Positions 24,441 to 32,933 of a stretch of DNA of 45,353 bases are shown in pieces. Every line of letters starts with the position of its first letter. Within the stretch, counting starts at the first letter, position 1. The notes beneath the pieces were generated by a model. It made no database searches, was not told where the DNA came from, and saw only the letters and a list, made by a program, of their open reading frames with translations. Position numbers and translations under genes: made by a program. Source of the stretch: Planctomycetaceae bacterium (GTDB lineage: Bacteria; Planctomycetota; Planctomycetia; Planctomycetales; Planctomycetaceae); assembly GCA_020426515.1 (NCBI GenBank), contig JAGQPW010000027.1, forward strand, positions 1-45,353, read 5' to 3'.

Positions 24441-25516
24441 CACACCGCCCGCGGCTCTTCTGGGGCAACATCACATTCGAGCGGCAACTCGAAGTCACCG
24501 GCAACACGCCATCAAGGTCGTTGCAGCGACTGGAGGCGGAACTCTCCAGCATGTGGCTGGCGATGGCCCGACCCGGGGATGTGATTTACTCCCCTCAAGG
24601 TGTGTCGAAAGAGTTTGCCACCCAGCTTCCCATCGCACGTGAGGTCTTGTGGTGGGATGGATCGTCTCCGCTTCCGTTCGAGGCCGACTTCATCGAGTTT
24701 GTTCCCTGGGGATGGTCAGCCGCTGCGGTACACCAGGCGCGAGCGTGGAAATGTTCAGTCGTTGCCCCGCCTGTTGATGTGGTGCGGTTCAGCAATTCCC
24801 GCGAGTTCTCGGCGCAGCAGGAACTGGAATTGAGTAGTCAGCTTCCAGGGGCGACCACTTTGCATTCGATGGGCGATTTGCGTGCTGCCGTCGCCGAATG
24901 GTCAGCCGATCAGCGCTGGGTGATCAAAGCGAATCTGGGGCATGCGGCCCGGGAACGCGTGATCGGATCGGGTTCGTCCCCTGACGATTCCATTGTGAGT
25001 TGGTGCCAGCGTCGTTTTACGCAGAGGCAGCCGCTTTACTTGGAACCCTGGGTCGATCGGGTGTCGGAAGTGGGCGTGCAGTGGGACATCCCTCAACGGG
25101 GAGAACCGCGGCTGATTGGACTGGCAGAATTGCTCACGAGCGAACGGGGCGAATACTGTGGCAGTCGAGTTGTGGCAGGACTGGAAGCGAGTTGGAAGGA
25201 TGCAATCCATGTGCAGCGTGAAGTCATGTCTCGCCTGCAGCAACTCGGCTACTTCGGGCCGGTTGGTATCGATGCGATGCGGTATCGTGATGCGGTGGGC
25301 GAGGCACATGTTCGACCGCTGCAGGACATCAACGCCCGCCTGACGATGGGACGGATGGCCTGGGAATGGGCGAATTGCTTTCAATCGGCAGGCCGCTGGT
25401 TGCACGCGTCCCGCTCCCCCGGTCCCCTGGCGGTCTCGACATCCCCGGAGGCATTGGGGGATGTGCCGGTGATGCATCGGACATGGTGGATTCCTGAGGG
25501 GCAACGTTCAGAATGA
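24437..25516 (+). CDS. ATP-grasp-like protein, function unknown
   Basis: A 359-aa protein starting at GTG 24437, overlapping the OsmC stop by four bases. The C-terminal half resembles the ATP-grasp fold: RWVIKANLGHAARERVIGSG (about residue 155) for the first ATP-binding strand-loop, LYLEPWVDRVSEVGVQWDI (about 195), and the metal-binding region FGPVGIDAMRYRD...LQDINARLTMGRMAWEW (about 270-310), where the D-x-N-x-R order fits the magnesium/phosphate site. Members form carboxylate-amine or -thiol ligations. The substrate is unknown. The first 140 residues form an alpha/beta pre-grasp domain (LFWGNITFERQL). Linkage to an OsmC-type thiol peroxidase hints at redox or thiol chemistry, as inference. 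Confidence 0.7.
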   Translation: MTHRPRLFWGNITFERQLEVTGNTPSRSLQRLEAELSSMWLAMARPGDVIYSPQGVSKEFATQLPIAREVLWWDGSSPLPFEADFIEFVPWGWSAAAVHQARAWKCSVVAPPVDVVRFSNSREFSAQQELELSSQLPGATTLHSMGDLRAAVAEWSADQRWVIKANLGHAARERVIGSGSSPDDSIVSWCQRRFTQRQPLYLEPWVDRVSEVGVQWDIPQRGEPRLIGLAELLTSERGEYCGSRVVAGLEASWKDAIHVQREVMSRLQQLGYFGPVGIDAMRYRDAVGEAHVRPLQDINARLTMGRMAWEWANCFQSAGRWLHASRSPGPLAVSTSPEALGDVPVMHRTWWIPEGQRSE

Positions 25517-25562
25517 CCTTGACCACCACAAGGTTCTGCATCAGCATAAGAGGCGTAATGCA
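25516..25562 (+). promoter_or_regulatory. Dyad-bearing promoter candidate of the metal efflux operon
   Basis: A dyad ACCTTG (25516-25521), seven bases, CAAGGT (25529-25534) overlaps a good -35 TTGACC (25519-25524). A possible -10 CATAAG (25545-25550) follows after a 20-base spacer. A second dyad TGCAT (25537-25541) / ATGCA (25558-25562) spans the -10. The long spacer and the ACCTT/AAGGT half-sites recall MerR/CueR-type metal-responsive promoters, but the dyad is shifted left of the usual spacer position, and no MerR gene is in the window. Confidence 0.35.
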
Positions 25563-25585
25563 GTCCACAACTTTCCGTGGTTGAC

Positions 25586-26020
25586 ATGTCCCTGATCCGA
25601 TTGCTCACTCTGTTCGCCTTCGTCGCTCATGCGACGTTTGGCTGCGGTACGCACTTGCGTCTGGAATGCGGAGCCTGCTCGCAGGAAGCTGGCGAAGCCC
25701 GTCAGGCAACGGTCTGTGCGACGCACGGTCACTGTGGTCATGCTCATCATTCGGACACGGCCAGCGCTACGAAGTCCACGGAATCGCCAGCCTGTCCAGC
25801 GGATCATGGCGATTGCCACTGTGGCGACGGGTGCCAGTATGTCGCTTCGCGCTGTGTCACTCTTGAGTCGGCTCCGGTTCTGATTGTCTGGACTGTCGAC
25901 ACCGAAACGCCATGCGTTTCCGCTCTTTCGGGACCCGTTCCAGTGTGCGGCATCACGCCTGGAGACTGGTCCATTCCGGCCCTCGCCCGCTGCGCGGAAC
26001 TGCAGCGCTGGCTGATCTAA
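25586..26020 (+). CDS. Secreted Cys/His-rich putative metal-binding protein
   Basis: A 144-aa protein with a signal-peptide-like N-terminus (MSLIRLLTLFAFVAHATFG, then Cys). It is unusually rich in Cys and His: CGTHLRLECGACS, CATHGHCGHAHH, then CPADHGDCHCGDGCQ (about residues 20-95), a profile typical of periplasmic copper, silver or zinc binders. No known family is recognised. It is the first gene of an operon with a heavy-metal RND adaptor and permease, so a metal chaperone or buffer role is the likely reading. GTG at 25577 is in frame, but the ATG at 25586 gives the best signal peptide. Confidence 0.72.
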   Translation: MSLIRLLTLFAFVAHATFGCGTHLRLECGACSQEAGEARQATVCATHGHCGHAHHSDTASATKSTESPACPADHGDCHCGDGCQYVASRCVTLESAPVLIVWTVDTETPCVSALSGPVPVCGITPGDWSIPALARCAELQRWLI

Positions 26021-26143
26021 GTCCTGCACGCGCAGTCTTGATGATCATCAGATGCTGCGCAGTCACGATCTGGTCGACGTGTTCCGAATTCTTTTCCATG
26101 CCGGGCGAACTGCCCCGGCAGCCATGACTCCAATGGTGTTGTG

Positions 26144-27622
26144 ATGTCTGTTGCATCTCAGGTAATGGCCGCGCTCCGCTCGCGTGGCCAGTTGATAATT
26201 CTGTGTGTCGTGTTGATCGTCTGTGGTGTGACGGCCCCGCGCTGGTGGCCTCGTGTCTCTGCCTGGGTGGAAGGCACAGTGCACGCCAATCGAGCTGCTG
26301 CGGCTTCCGGTCACGATCATGGGCATGGGGATGCGCATGGAGATACGCACACAGCAGCAGTGGAATCTCTGGAGCTGACCCCACAGGCGCGGCTGAATCT
26401 GGGCCTGACGGATCAGTACCTGCGTCCGGTGACGTTGTCGACGTATCGCCGGTCAATCTCCGTGCCGGCGCTGGTTGTTCCCCGTCCCGGTCGAACAGCC
26501 ATTCGCGTCTCGACGCCACTGACGGGAGTGGTCACACATGTTCACGCAGTGACTGGCGAAACAGTCCGACCGGGAACGCTGCTGTTCGAGATTCGACTCA
26601 CGCACGAAGATCTCGTGAACTCGCAAACAGACTTTCTGCGCACGCTCGGTGAACTGGAGGTTGAGAACCGGGAACTCGAACGGCTTTCCAGCGTGGCCCA
26701 GGACGGCATCATTCCGCAGCGGACGGTGCTGGAACGCCGATATGCCAAGGACAAGCTGGAAGCCGTCCTCAATGCCCAGCGACAGGCATTGCGATTGCAT
26801 GGTCTGTCCGATCGGCAGATTCAGGAAATCGAACAGGAGAAGCATCTGCTCCGCGACCTGCAGATCACGGCCCCCGAAGTGGATCGACACGATCACCCGG
26901 AAGAACTTCGCCTGTCGACAGCTCCACTGGAACAGGTTGTCCTGGCTCCTGAACCCGGGGAAGAATCCAGTCACGAGCATCTGCTGGTGGTCGAGCAGCT
27001 GGATGTCCACAAAGGTCAGTCGGTTACAGCCGGTGGCAATCTGTGCCAGTTGGCCGACCTCAGTCGGCTGTACATCGAAGGACATGCCTTTGAGCAGGAT
27101 GCCGATGTCGTCAGCCGGGCAGCCCAGCGAGGCTGGCCATTGACTGCTGTGTTTCCTGGCGAAGCTGGTGACGAAATGGTCTCGGGGTTGAAGCTTGCGT
27201 ACGTTGGCAGCAGCGTTGATCCCGCGACGCGAACGCTTTCGTTCTTCGTTGATCTTCCCAACGTGGAACTTCAGGATCAGACAAACGACGAGGGGCAACG
27301 GTTTGTACTGTGGCAATATCGACCCGGGCAGAGGTTGCAACTGGAAGTGCCGGTTGAAGAATGGGCGGATCAAATCGTGCTGCCGGTTGATGCGGTCATT
27401 CGCGAGGGAGCCGACTGGTTCGTATTTCAGCAGAACGGGCGCAAGTTCGACCGCGTGCCAGTGCACGTACGGCACCGTGATCAGCGGTTTGTCGTCGTGG
27501 CGAACGATGGATCGATTTTCGAAGGTGATGTGATCGCGATGCGTTCGGCGCACCAAATGCAGATGGCCATCCGAAATCAGTCAGGAGGAGCGGTTGATCC
27601 CCATGCGGGACACAACCACTAG
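26144..27622 (+). CDS. Heavy-metal RND efflux periplasmic adaptor (CusB/CzcB-like)
   Basis: A 492-aa membrane-fusion protein of a heavy-metal RND efflux system. An N-terminal anchor (about 16-36) precedes a His-rich stretch GHDHGHGDAHGDTH (about 52-65). The first lipoyl half is TPLTGVVTHVHAVTGETVRPGTLL; an alpha-hairpin (about 155-235) follows, then the second lipoyl half around VVEQLDVHKGQSVTAGGNLCQLADLS, a beta-barrel domain, and a membrane-proximal domain. The C-terminus ends DPHAGHNH, another His cluster. Both His clusters suggest direct metal handling. It forms the periplasmic bridge for the permease 39 bases downstream. Confidence 0.9.
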   Translation: MSVASQVMAALRSRGQLIILCVVLIVCGVTAPRWWPRVSAWVEGTVHANRAAAASGHDHGHGDAHGDTHTAAVESLELTPQARLNLGLTDQYLRPVTLSTYRRSISVPALVVPRPGRTAIRVSTPLTGVVTHVHAVTGETVRPGTLLFEIRLTHEDLVNSQTDFLRTLGELEVENRELERLSSVAQDGIIPQRTVLERRYAKDKLEAVLNAQRQALRLHGLSDRQIQEIEQEKHLLRDLQITAPEVDRHDHPEELRLSTAPLEQVVLAPEPGEESSHEHLLVVEQLDVHKGQSVTAGGNLCQLADLSRLYIEGHAFEQDADVVSRAAQRGWPLTAVFPGEAGDEMVSGLKLAYVGSSVDPATRTLSFFVDLPNVELQDQTNDEGQRFVLWQYRPGQRLQLEVPVEEWADQIVLPVDAVIREGADWFVFQQNGRKFDRVPVHVRHRDQRFVVVANDGSIFEGDVIAMRSAHQMQMAIRNQSGGAVDPHAGHNH

Positions 27623-27661
27623 CGCACCTCAAGTTTCGCCTCCTGCACAGCTGAGATTCCC

Positions 27662-30600
27662 ATGCTCAATGCCATCATTCGCTTTTCACTGCGTCACCGG
27701 CTCCTCGTTGTCGCTGCCGCCCTGTTCCTGATTGGATATGGAACATGGCAGGCGGTCCAAATGCCCATTGATGTCTTTCCCGACCTCAACCGGCCGCGCG
27801 TTGTCATTATGACCGAAGCGCCGGGGATGGCTCCGGAAGAAGTCGAAACACTGATCACATTCCCGCTCGAAACGTCGCTGAACGGGGCCAATGGAGTCGA
27901 TGTTGTTCGGAGTTCGTCCGGCGTTGGCATCTCGGTGATCTATGTCGAGTTCGAGTGGGGGACAGATATCTACACCGATCGTCAGATCGTTGCCGAGCGA
28001 ATGCAGATCGTCCAGGATCGGTTGCCGCCGGGGATCAGTCCACAGCTGGCACCGATCTCTTCCATCATGGGACAGATCCTGATGCTCGGGATGTGGTCAG
28101 ACGAACCGCAGACATCACCCATGGAACTGCGAACGGCGGCCGACTGGGTTGTGCGGCAGAGGCTGCTGACCATTCCCGGTGTCTCGCAGGTCTTCACCAT
28201 GGGGGGCGAACGCAAGCAGTTTCAGGTTCTGGTCAATCCCGAAGACCTGCTGCGATACGGAGTGAGTTTGCATCAGGTCAAGGAGGCCGTCGTGCGCAGC
28301 AACGAAAATGCGACCGGCGGATACCTCGATCAACAGGGCCCCAACGAACTGCTGGTACGGGCACTCGGTCGACTGCAGACTGTGGAAGAACTGGAAAAGG
28401 TCGTCGTGACCGTGCGTGAAGGCCGGCCCGTTACGCTGCAGCAGGTGGCTCGAGTTGTTGCCGCCGCGCAGGTCAAACGGGGAGACAGTTCCGCCTTTAT
28501 GCGGGTAGAAGACCCGGACACAGGTGAGGAACGCTGGAGCGGCGGGCCGGCCGTGGTGCTGACCGTCAACAAGCAACCCGGGGCCGATACCCGCAAAGTC
28601 ACGCAGGACATCCTCGCCGCAGTGCGTGACCTGCGATCCACATTGCCGCCCGGAACACAGATTGAGCCGCTCTATGCTCAGGAAGCGTTCATTGATCGCG
28701 CGATCGACAATGTGGTCGAAGCTTTGCGGGATGGAGGCATCCTTGTGGTGATCATCCTGTTTCTGTTCCTGATGAATCTCCGCACGACGTTTATCACGCT
28801 CACCGCGATTCCGCTATCGCTGGTGATGACCGCGATCGTGTTTGCCTTGTTTGGCCTGTCTATCAACACCATGACCCTCGGCGGTCTCGCCGTGGCTATT
28901 GGAGAACTGGTGGACGATGCCATCGTGGATGTCGAGAACATCTTTCGGCGCCTGCGCGAGAATCGCATTGCCGGGAATCCCAAAAATCCGCTGCTGGTGG
29001 TGTTTCAGGCCAGTACCGAAGTTCGAAATTCCATTGTGTTCGGCACGATGATTGTCATCCTGGTATTCATTCCCCTGTTCGCCTTGAGCGGAATGGAAGG
29101 CAAGCTGTTTGCACCGCTGGGGCTGGCCTATATCGTTTCGATTCTCTCTTCGCTGCTGGTTTCTCTCACCGTCACTCCCGTGCTGTGCTACTGGATGCTG
29201 GGCATGCAGCGGTCAACCGGCGAAGAGCACGATGGCCCGCTGCTGCGGGGTTTGAAGTGGATTGCCGATAAGGTCATTCGCTTCAGCCTGATGTTCCCTT
29301 CTCTGAACCTGCTGGTCACTCTGGGTATGGTGGGGCTGGCGGGGATGTTTCTGATGCATCTCGATCGCGACTTTCTGCCGCCGTTCAACGAAGGCGCTAT
29401 GCAGCTCAATGTGATACTTCCGCCGGGAACGTCGCTGGCCACGTCGGAGGAAATCAACAAAACGGTCGAACGTGAACTGCGGGAATTGCCCGATGTGGTG
29501 CGGTTCGTCCGCCGCACGGGGCGAGCTGAACTGGATGAGCATGCCGAAGGGGTCAACGCCAGCGAGTACATCATCGAGCTGCGCCCAGAGTCCGAACACA
29601 CGCGAGAAGAGCAACTGGAAGCAATCCGCGAATCCATGGCGCATATTCCCGGCATTGTGACCGCTGTCGAACAGCCGATTGCGCACCTGATTTCACACAT
29701 GCTTTCCGGCGTGAAGGCCCAGATCGGGATCAAGATTTATGGAGACGATCTCGACGTGCTGAGAAAGCAGGCCGAGGCCATGCGGGTGGAAATGGAGCTG
29801 GTGCCGGGCGTCAAGGACCTGATGATTGAGCCGCAGGTCATCATTCCGCAGCTGCGTATTGAACTCGATCGCGACAAACTGCTGCTGTACGGGCTGACCG
29901 CGAGCGATGTGAACGAGTTCATCGCCACCGCCATGAACGGGGACGTCGTTTCGGAAGTGCTGGTAGGCCAGCGCACTTCGGACTTACTGGTGCGACTGGA
30001 AGAAGGCTACCGGGAAGACATTCACGCCCTGCAGCGGCTGTCGATCGATCTGCCGGCTGGCGGACGAGTCCCACTTTCGGCGGTGGCGCGAGTGTACGAA
30101 TCAGGGGGGCCGAATACCGTCAATCGCGAACATGTCCGCCGCCGCATCGTGATTCAATGCAACGTGACCGGCCGTGGCGTGGTCGATGTGGTGCGGGATA
30201 TTCAGCAGATTGTTCAGCCGGTTGTGACTGCGCTCCCATCCGGCTACTTCGTGGAATATGGCGGCCAGTTTGAAAGTCAGCAGTCGGCCAGTCGAGTGAT
30301 TGGTCTACTGTTCCTGGTTTCGCTGGTGGGCGTGTTCCTGGTGCTGTACACGATGTTCCGCTCGGTCAATCTGTCGCTGCAGGTGATGGCCGCTCTGCCG
30401 ATGGCGTTTATCGGCTCGGTCGCCGCGCTGGTCGTCACGGGCCAGACACTGACCATCGCGGCAATGGTGGGGTTTATCTCACTGGCTGGCATCGCCTCAC
30501 GCAACGGCATTCTGTTGCTCAACCATTACCTGCATCTGGTGCAGTACGAGGGGGAAGAGTTCACACCATCGATGATCGTTCGTGCGGGGCTGGAGCGACT

Positions 30601-30859
30601 GGCTCCGGTGCTGATGACCGCGCTCACCTCGGGCATTGGGCTGGTACCGCTGGTGCTGGCCGCCGGTGAACCAGGCAAGGAAATCCTGTATCCCGTGGCG
30701 ACGGTCATTCTTGGTGGATTGATCAGTTCCACGCTGCTGGACTTCTTTGTTCACCCGGCATTGTTCTGGATGTTCGGCATGCGTGCGGCCCAGCGCGTCG
30801 TCAATGAATCAGCCAGTGAAGTTCCGCTGGTCGAATCCGGTCATGAAGTCGCAAACTGA
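27662..30859 (+). CDS. Heavy-metal efflux RND permease (CzcA/CusA family)
   Basis: The inner-membrane proton-driven pump, 1065 aa, near the normal ~1040 of the family. Twelve membrane segments flank two large periplasmic loops. The N-terminus (LRHRLLVVAAALFLIGYG, then MPIDVFPDLNRPRVVIMTEAPGMAPEEVE) is classic for heavy-metal RND proteins. The proton-relay motif in TM4 reads GELVDDAIVDVEN, which is not the GAMVDAAIVMIEN of E. coli CusA nor the DFGxxxDGA of CzcA; the extra acidic residues put it outside both best-known subclasses, so the metal is uncertain. No outer-membrane channel gene is in the operon, so a channel encoded elsewhere must complete the pump. Confidence 0.93.
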   Translation: MLNAIIRFSLRHRLLVVAAALFLIGYGTWQAVQMPIDVFPDLNRPRVVIMTEAPGMAPEEVETLITFPLETSLNGANGVDVVRSSSGVGISVIYVEFEWGTDIYTDRQIVAERMQIVQDRLPPGISPQLAPISSIMGQILMLGMWSDEPQTSPMELRTAADWVVRQRLLTIPGVSQVFTMGGERKQFQVLVNPEDLLRYGVSLHQVKEAVVRSNENATGGYLDQQGPNELLVRALGRLQTVEELEKVVVTVREGRPVTLQQVARVVAAAQVKRGDSSAFMRVEDPDTGEERWSGGPAVVLTVNKQPGADTRKVTQDILAAVRDLRSTLPPGTQIEPLYAQEAFIDRAIDNVVEALRDGGILVVIILFLFLMNLRTTFITLTAIPLSLVMTAIVFALFGLSINTMTLGGLAVAIGELVDDAIVDVENIFRRLRENRIAGNPKNPLLVVFQASTEVRNSIVFGTMIVILVFIPLFALSGMEGKLFAPLGLAYIVSILSSLLVSLTVTPVLCYWMLGMQRSTGEEHDGPLLRGLKWIADKVIRFSLMFPSLNLLVTLGMVGLAGMFLMHLDRDFLPPFNEGAMQLNVILPPGTSLATSEEINKTVERELRELPDVVRFVRRTGRAELDEHAEGVNASEYIIELRPESEHTREEQLEAIRESMAHIPGIVTAVEQPIAHLISHMLSGVKAQIGIKIYGDDLDVLRKQAEAMRVEMELVPGVKDLMIEPQVIIPQLRIELDRDKLLLYGLTASDVNEFIATAMNGDVVSEVLVGQRTSDLLVRLEEGYREDIHALQRLSIDLPAGGRVPLSAVARVYESGGPNTVNREHVRRRIVIQCNVTGRGVVDVVRDIQQIVQPVVTALPSGYFVEYGGQFESQQSASRVIGLLFLVSLVGVFLVLYTMFRSVNLSLQVMAALPMAFIGSVAALVVTGQTLTIAAMVGFISLAGIASRNGILLLNHYLHLVQYEGEEFTPSMIVRAGLERLAPVLMTALTSGIGLVPLVLAAGEPGKEILYPVATVILGGLISSTLLDFFVHPALFWMFGMRAAQRVVNESASEVPLVESGHEVAN

Positions 30860-30890
30860 ATTTCAATCTTTCAGACAAAAGGAGTTACTG

Positions 30891-31415
30891 ATGTTGCTGA
30901 AGAATACTTTGTCGGCGCTGACCTGCGGACTGATGCTTGTCGCGAGTGGCTGTGGCCCGGCGCAGCCTGCCGGTTCGGGAGGCGCTGCCGCTGTTGATGA
31001 GCATGGTCACGACCATGCCGATGCGCATGCCCATCCGACGGAAGGACCGCATCATGGAGATCTGATCGAACTGGGCAACGAAGAGTTCCACGCCGAAATG
31101 GTACATGATGCGGCCTCGGTCACTATCTACATTCTCGATGGCAGTGCCAGGAATCTGGTGCCAATCGATGCTACCGACGTGACGATCAATGCCAAAATGG
31201 GAGAGACACCGAGGCAGTTCAAACTGGCGGCCAGTCGACAGGAAAGCGATCCCGAAGGTCAGTCTTCCCGCTTCACTCTGGCTGATGCCGAATTGGCGGG
31301 ATTGATTGACGACGAAGCTGCGGCCCCCAGGCTGAGCGTGACCATCAATGGCAATGCCTATCGCGGCACGGTGTCCCATCATCACGATGGCGAACACGAT
31401 CACGCCCACGAATAG
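30891..31415 (+). CDS. His-rich lipoprotein of the metal efflux operon
   Basis: A 174-aa lipoprotein with lipobox VASGC (Cys21) and a strong AGGAG Shine-Dalgarno. Two His clusters are clear: EHGHDHADAHAHPTEGPHH just after the lipid anchor (about 37-55) and SHHHDGEHDHAHE at the very C-terminus. Between them lies a beta-rich domain (about 60-155; SVTIYILDGSARNLVPIDATDV, then LSVTINGNAYRG) resembling small periplasmic metal-associated domains. It follows the RND permease by 31 bases and is likely part of the same transcript, acting as a periplasmic metal buffer or delivery factor. Confidence 0.82.
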   Translation: MLLKNTLSALTCGLMLVASGCGPAQPAGSGGAAAVDEHGHDHADAHAHPTEGPHHGDLIELGNEEFHAEMVHDAASVTIYILDGSARNLVPIDATDVTINAKMGETPRQFKLAASRQESDPEGQSSRFTLADAELAGLIDDEAAAPRLSVTINGNAYRGTVSHHHDGEHDHAHE

Positions 31416-31578
31416 GAAGTCTTAGTTCTCAATGGATCCGTCTGAGATTCGAGTTCCGGAGCCCATGTGTTGTCTTGGGCTCTGCTACTGACCGTCTGAT
31501 CTTCACGCATGGTGCCCCGATGCGCGTGATTCGGGAAATTGAGGGGCGGACTCGACTCTCTGTCAGCGCTCATGAACG

Positions 31579-32661
31579 TCAGGACGCGAAATCGCCCAGC
31601 CGGACCGGGACCCGTCGTGACCCCCAGTCTCCGGGGATCGGTTCGAATTCGCCGGGAATGGTGGTCTGGCAACGCTGGCAGCGACCTGCATCATCGAGAT
31701 TCCACGCCGTGAGCACGTACCAGTCCCGGCCAATGACGACATCCCCACAGCCTGGACAATAGGTGCTGCCACCGGTTTCGTCATGCACATTTCCGGTGTA
31801 GCAGTAGCGCAGCCCATTCTCCAGCGCAATCGTCCGTGCACGCGAGAGTGTGGCGGGCGGCGTGTGGGGAATGTCGCGCATGCGGAAATCGGGATGAAAG
31901 GCCGAGAAGTGCAAGGGAACATCCGGACCCAGTTCGGTGACGATCCATTTGGTCAGAGCATCGATTTCGGTGTCGGAATCGTTCTTTCCAGGGATCAACA
32001 GTGTCGTGATTTCCAGCCAGCAGGAGGTCTGGTGCCGGATGTATTGCAACGTTTCGAGGACCGGCTGCAGGTGGGCAGCGCAGATCTCGTGGTAGAACTC
32101 TTCAGTAAAGCCTTTCAGGTCCACATTCGCGGCGTCCATCGCTCCAAAGAATTCCCGACGAGGTTCCTCGCAGATTTCCCCCGCTGTGACGGCGACGGTA
32201 CGAATTCCCTGCTCACGACAGGCAGCAGCCACATCAACCGCGTATTCGAGAAAGATCACCGGGTCATTGTACGTGAAGGCGACGCTGCGGCAGTTCAGCT
32301 GAACCGCCGCCCGAGCGATGAGCTCAGGGCTGGCCTGATCCGCGAGTGTGTCGACTTCGCGTGATTTGCTGATGTCCCAGTTCTGGCAGAACTTGCAGCC
32401 GAGATTGCAGCCTGCTGTCCCGAACGACAGGACCGGGGTTCCGGGGAGAAAATGATTCAGAGGCTTCTTTTCGATGGGATCGATGCAAAAGCCACTCGAC
32501 CGACCGTAGGTCGTGAGAACGATTTCGCCATCTTCACAGGCGCGGACAAAACAGAATCCCCGCTGCCCGTCGTGCAGCTTACAGAATCGCGGGCAGAGGT
32601 CGCACTGAATGCGTCCATCGTCCAGCACGTGCCAGTAGCGTCCAGAAACTGTTGAATTCAT
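31579..32661 (-). CDS. amrS: AmmeMemoRadiSam system radical SAM enzyme
   Basis: A 360-aa radical SAM protein of the AmrS family. The cluster motif CNLGCKFC uses Cys85, Cys89 and Cys92. An N-terminal Cys-rich segment (CDLCPRFC at 20-27, then Cys37 and Cys42) and a C-terminal zinc-ribbon-like segment (YCPGCGDVVIGRDWYVL, then CQRCQTTIPGE) are both typical of this family. The AmmeMemoRadiSam system joins AmrA (AMMECR1-like), AmrB (Memo-like) and AmrS, with a role that is not well defined. Neither partner is in this window, so AmrS is an orphan here or the partners are encoded elsewhere. Confidence 0.9.
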   Translation of the reverse strand: MNSTVSGRYWHVLDDGRIQCDLCPRFCKLHDGQRGFCFVRACEDGEIVLTTYGRSSGFCIDPIEKKPLNHFLPGTPVLSFGTAGCNLGCKFCQNWDISKSREVDTLADQASPELIARAAVQLNCRSVAFTYNDPVIFLEYAVDVAAACREQGIRTVAVTAGEICEEPRREFFGAMDAANVDLKGFTEEFYHEICAAHLQPVLETLQYIRHQTSCWLEITTLLIPGKNDSDTEIDALTKWIVTELGPDVPLHFSAFHPDFRMRDIPHTPPATLSRARTIALENGLRYCYTGNVHDETGGSTYCPGCGDVVIGRDWYVLTAWNLDDAGRCQRCQTTIPGEFEPIPGDWGSRRVPVRLGDFAS

Positions 32662-32782
32662 TGAACTTCAGCTTCGTGATGCCATTTGGGGGCAAACGTC
32701 GTTGACCTGTGCGAAATTGAACAGGACAGCACTTCGATGCGAAATGTGTGTCTAAAGTTTTCGATTTTCGAAAAGAACTCAG

Positions 32783-32898
32783 TTGATCGTTCGTACGCGA
32801 ACTGTTTATAGTTCTGTCGTTGTTGCCCTTGAGTTCTGGCCCGCACTCGGGTGACAGCAGGCCGCCGGATCTGGCCCGTTCCGGCGGCCATTTTTTTT
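32783..32898 (+). ncRNA. Candidate small RNA (promoter to terminator unit)
   Basis: Both flanking genes read leftward, yet this gap holds a rightward promoter-like pair, TTGATC (32783-32788) and TATAGT (32807-32812), spacer 18, followed about 80 bases later by a strong rightward intrinsic terminator. The predicted transcript would run from about 32819 to 32898. It has no ORF of note and I do not recognise a known RNA family in it. A further dyad, TTTTCGA / TCGAAAA (32758-32764, 32768-32774), lies just upstream and could be a regulator site. This is a hypothesis based on signals alone. Confidence 0.3.
32860..32898 (+). terminator. Strong intrinsic terminator (rightward, no obvious gene upstream)
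   Basis: A perfect 10-bp stem, GGCCGCCGGA (32860-32869) / TCCGGCGGCC (32880-32889), with a 10-base loop is followed by A and eight T. Direction is clear: on the opposite strand no T-tract follows the stem. No annotated rightward gene precedes it. Confidence 0.85.
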
Positions 32899-32933
32899 GC
32901 TTCAGGCGGCCTTGGGGCGAATTGGCCAGCCGC

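Noticed and set aside
26098..26124. GCCGGG/CCCGGC hairpin before the RND adaptor as terminator
   Set aside because: Short stem without a T-tract, inside an apparent operon.
31638..31660. GGTTCGAATTC tRNA T-arm-like string
   Set aside because: It lies within the amrS coding sequence and no cloverleaf can be drawn around it.
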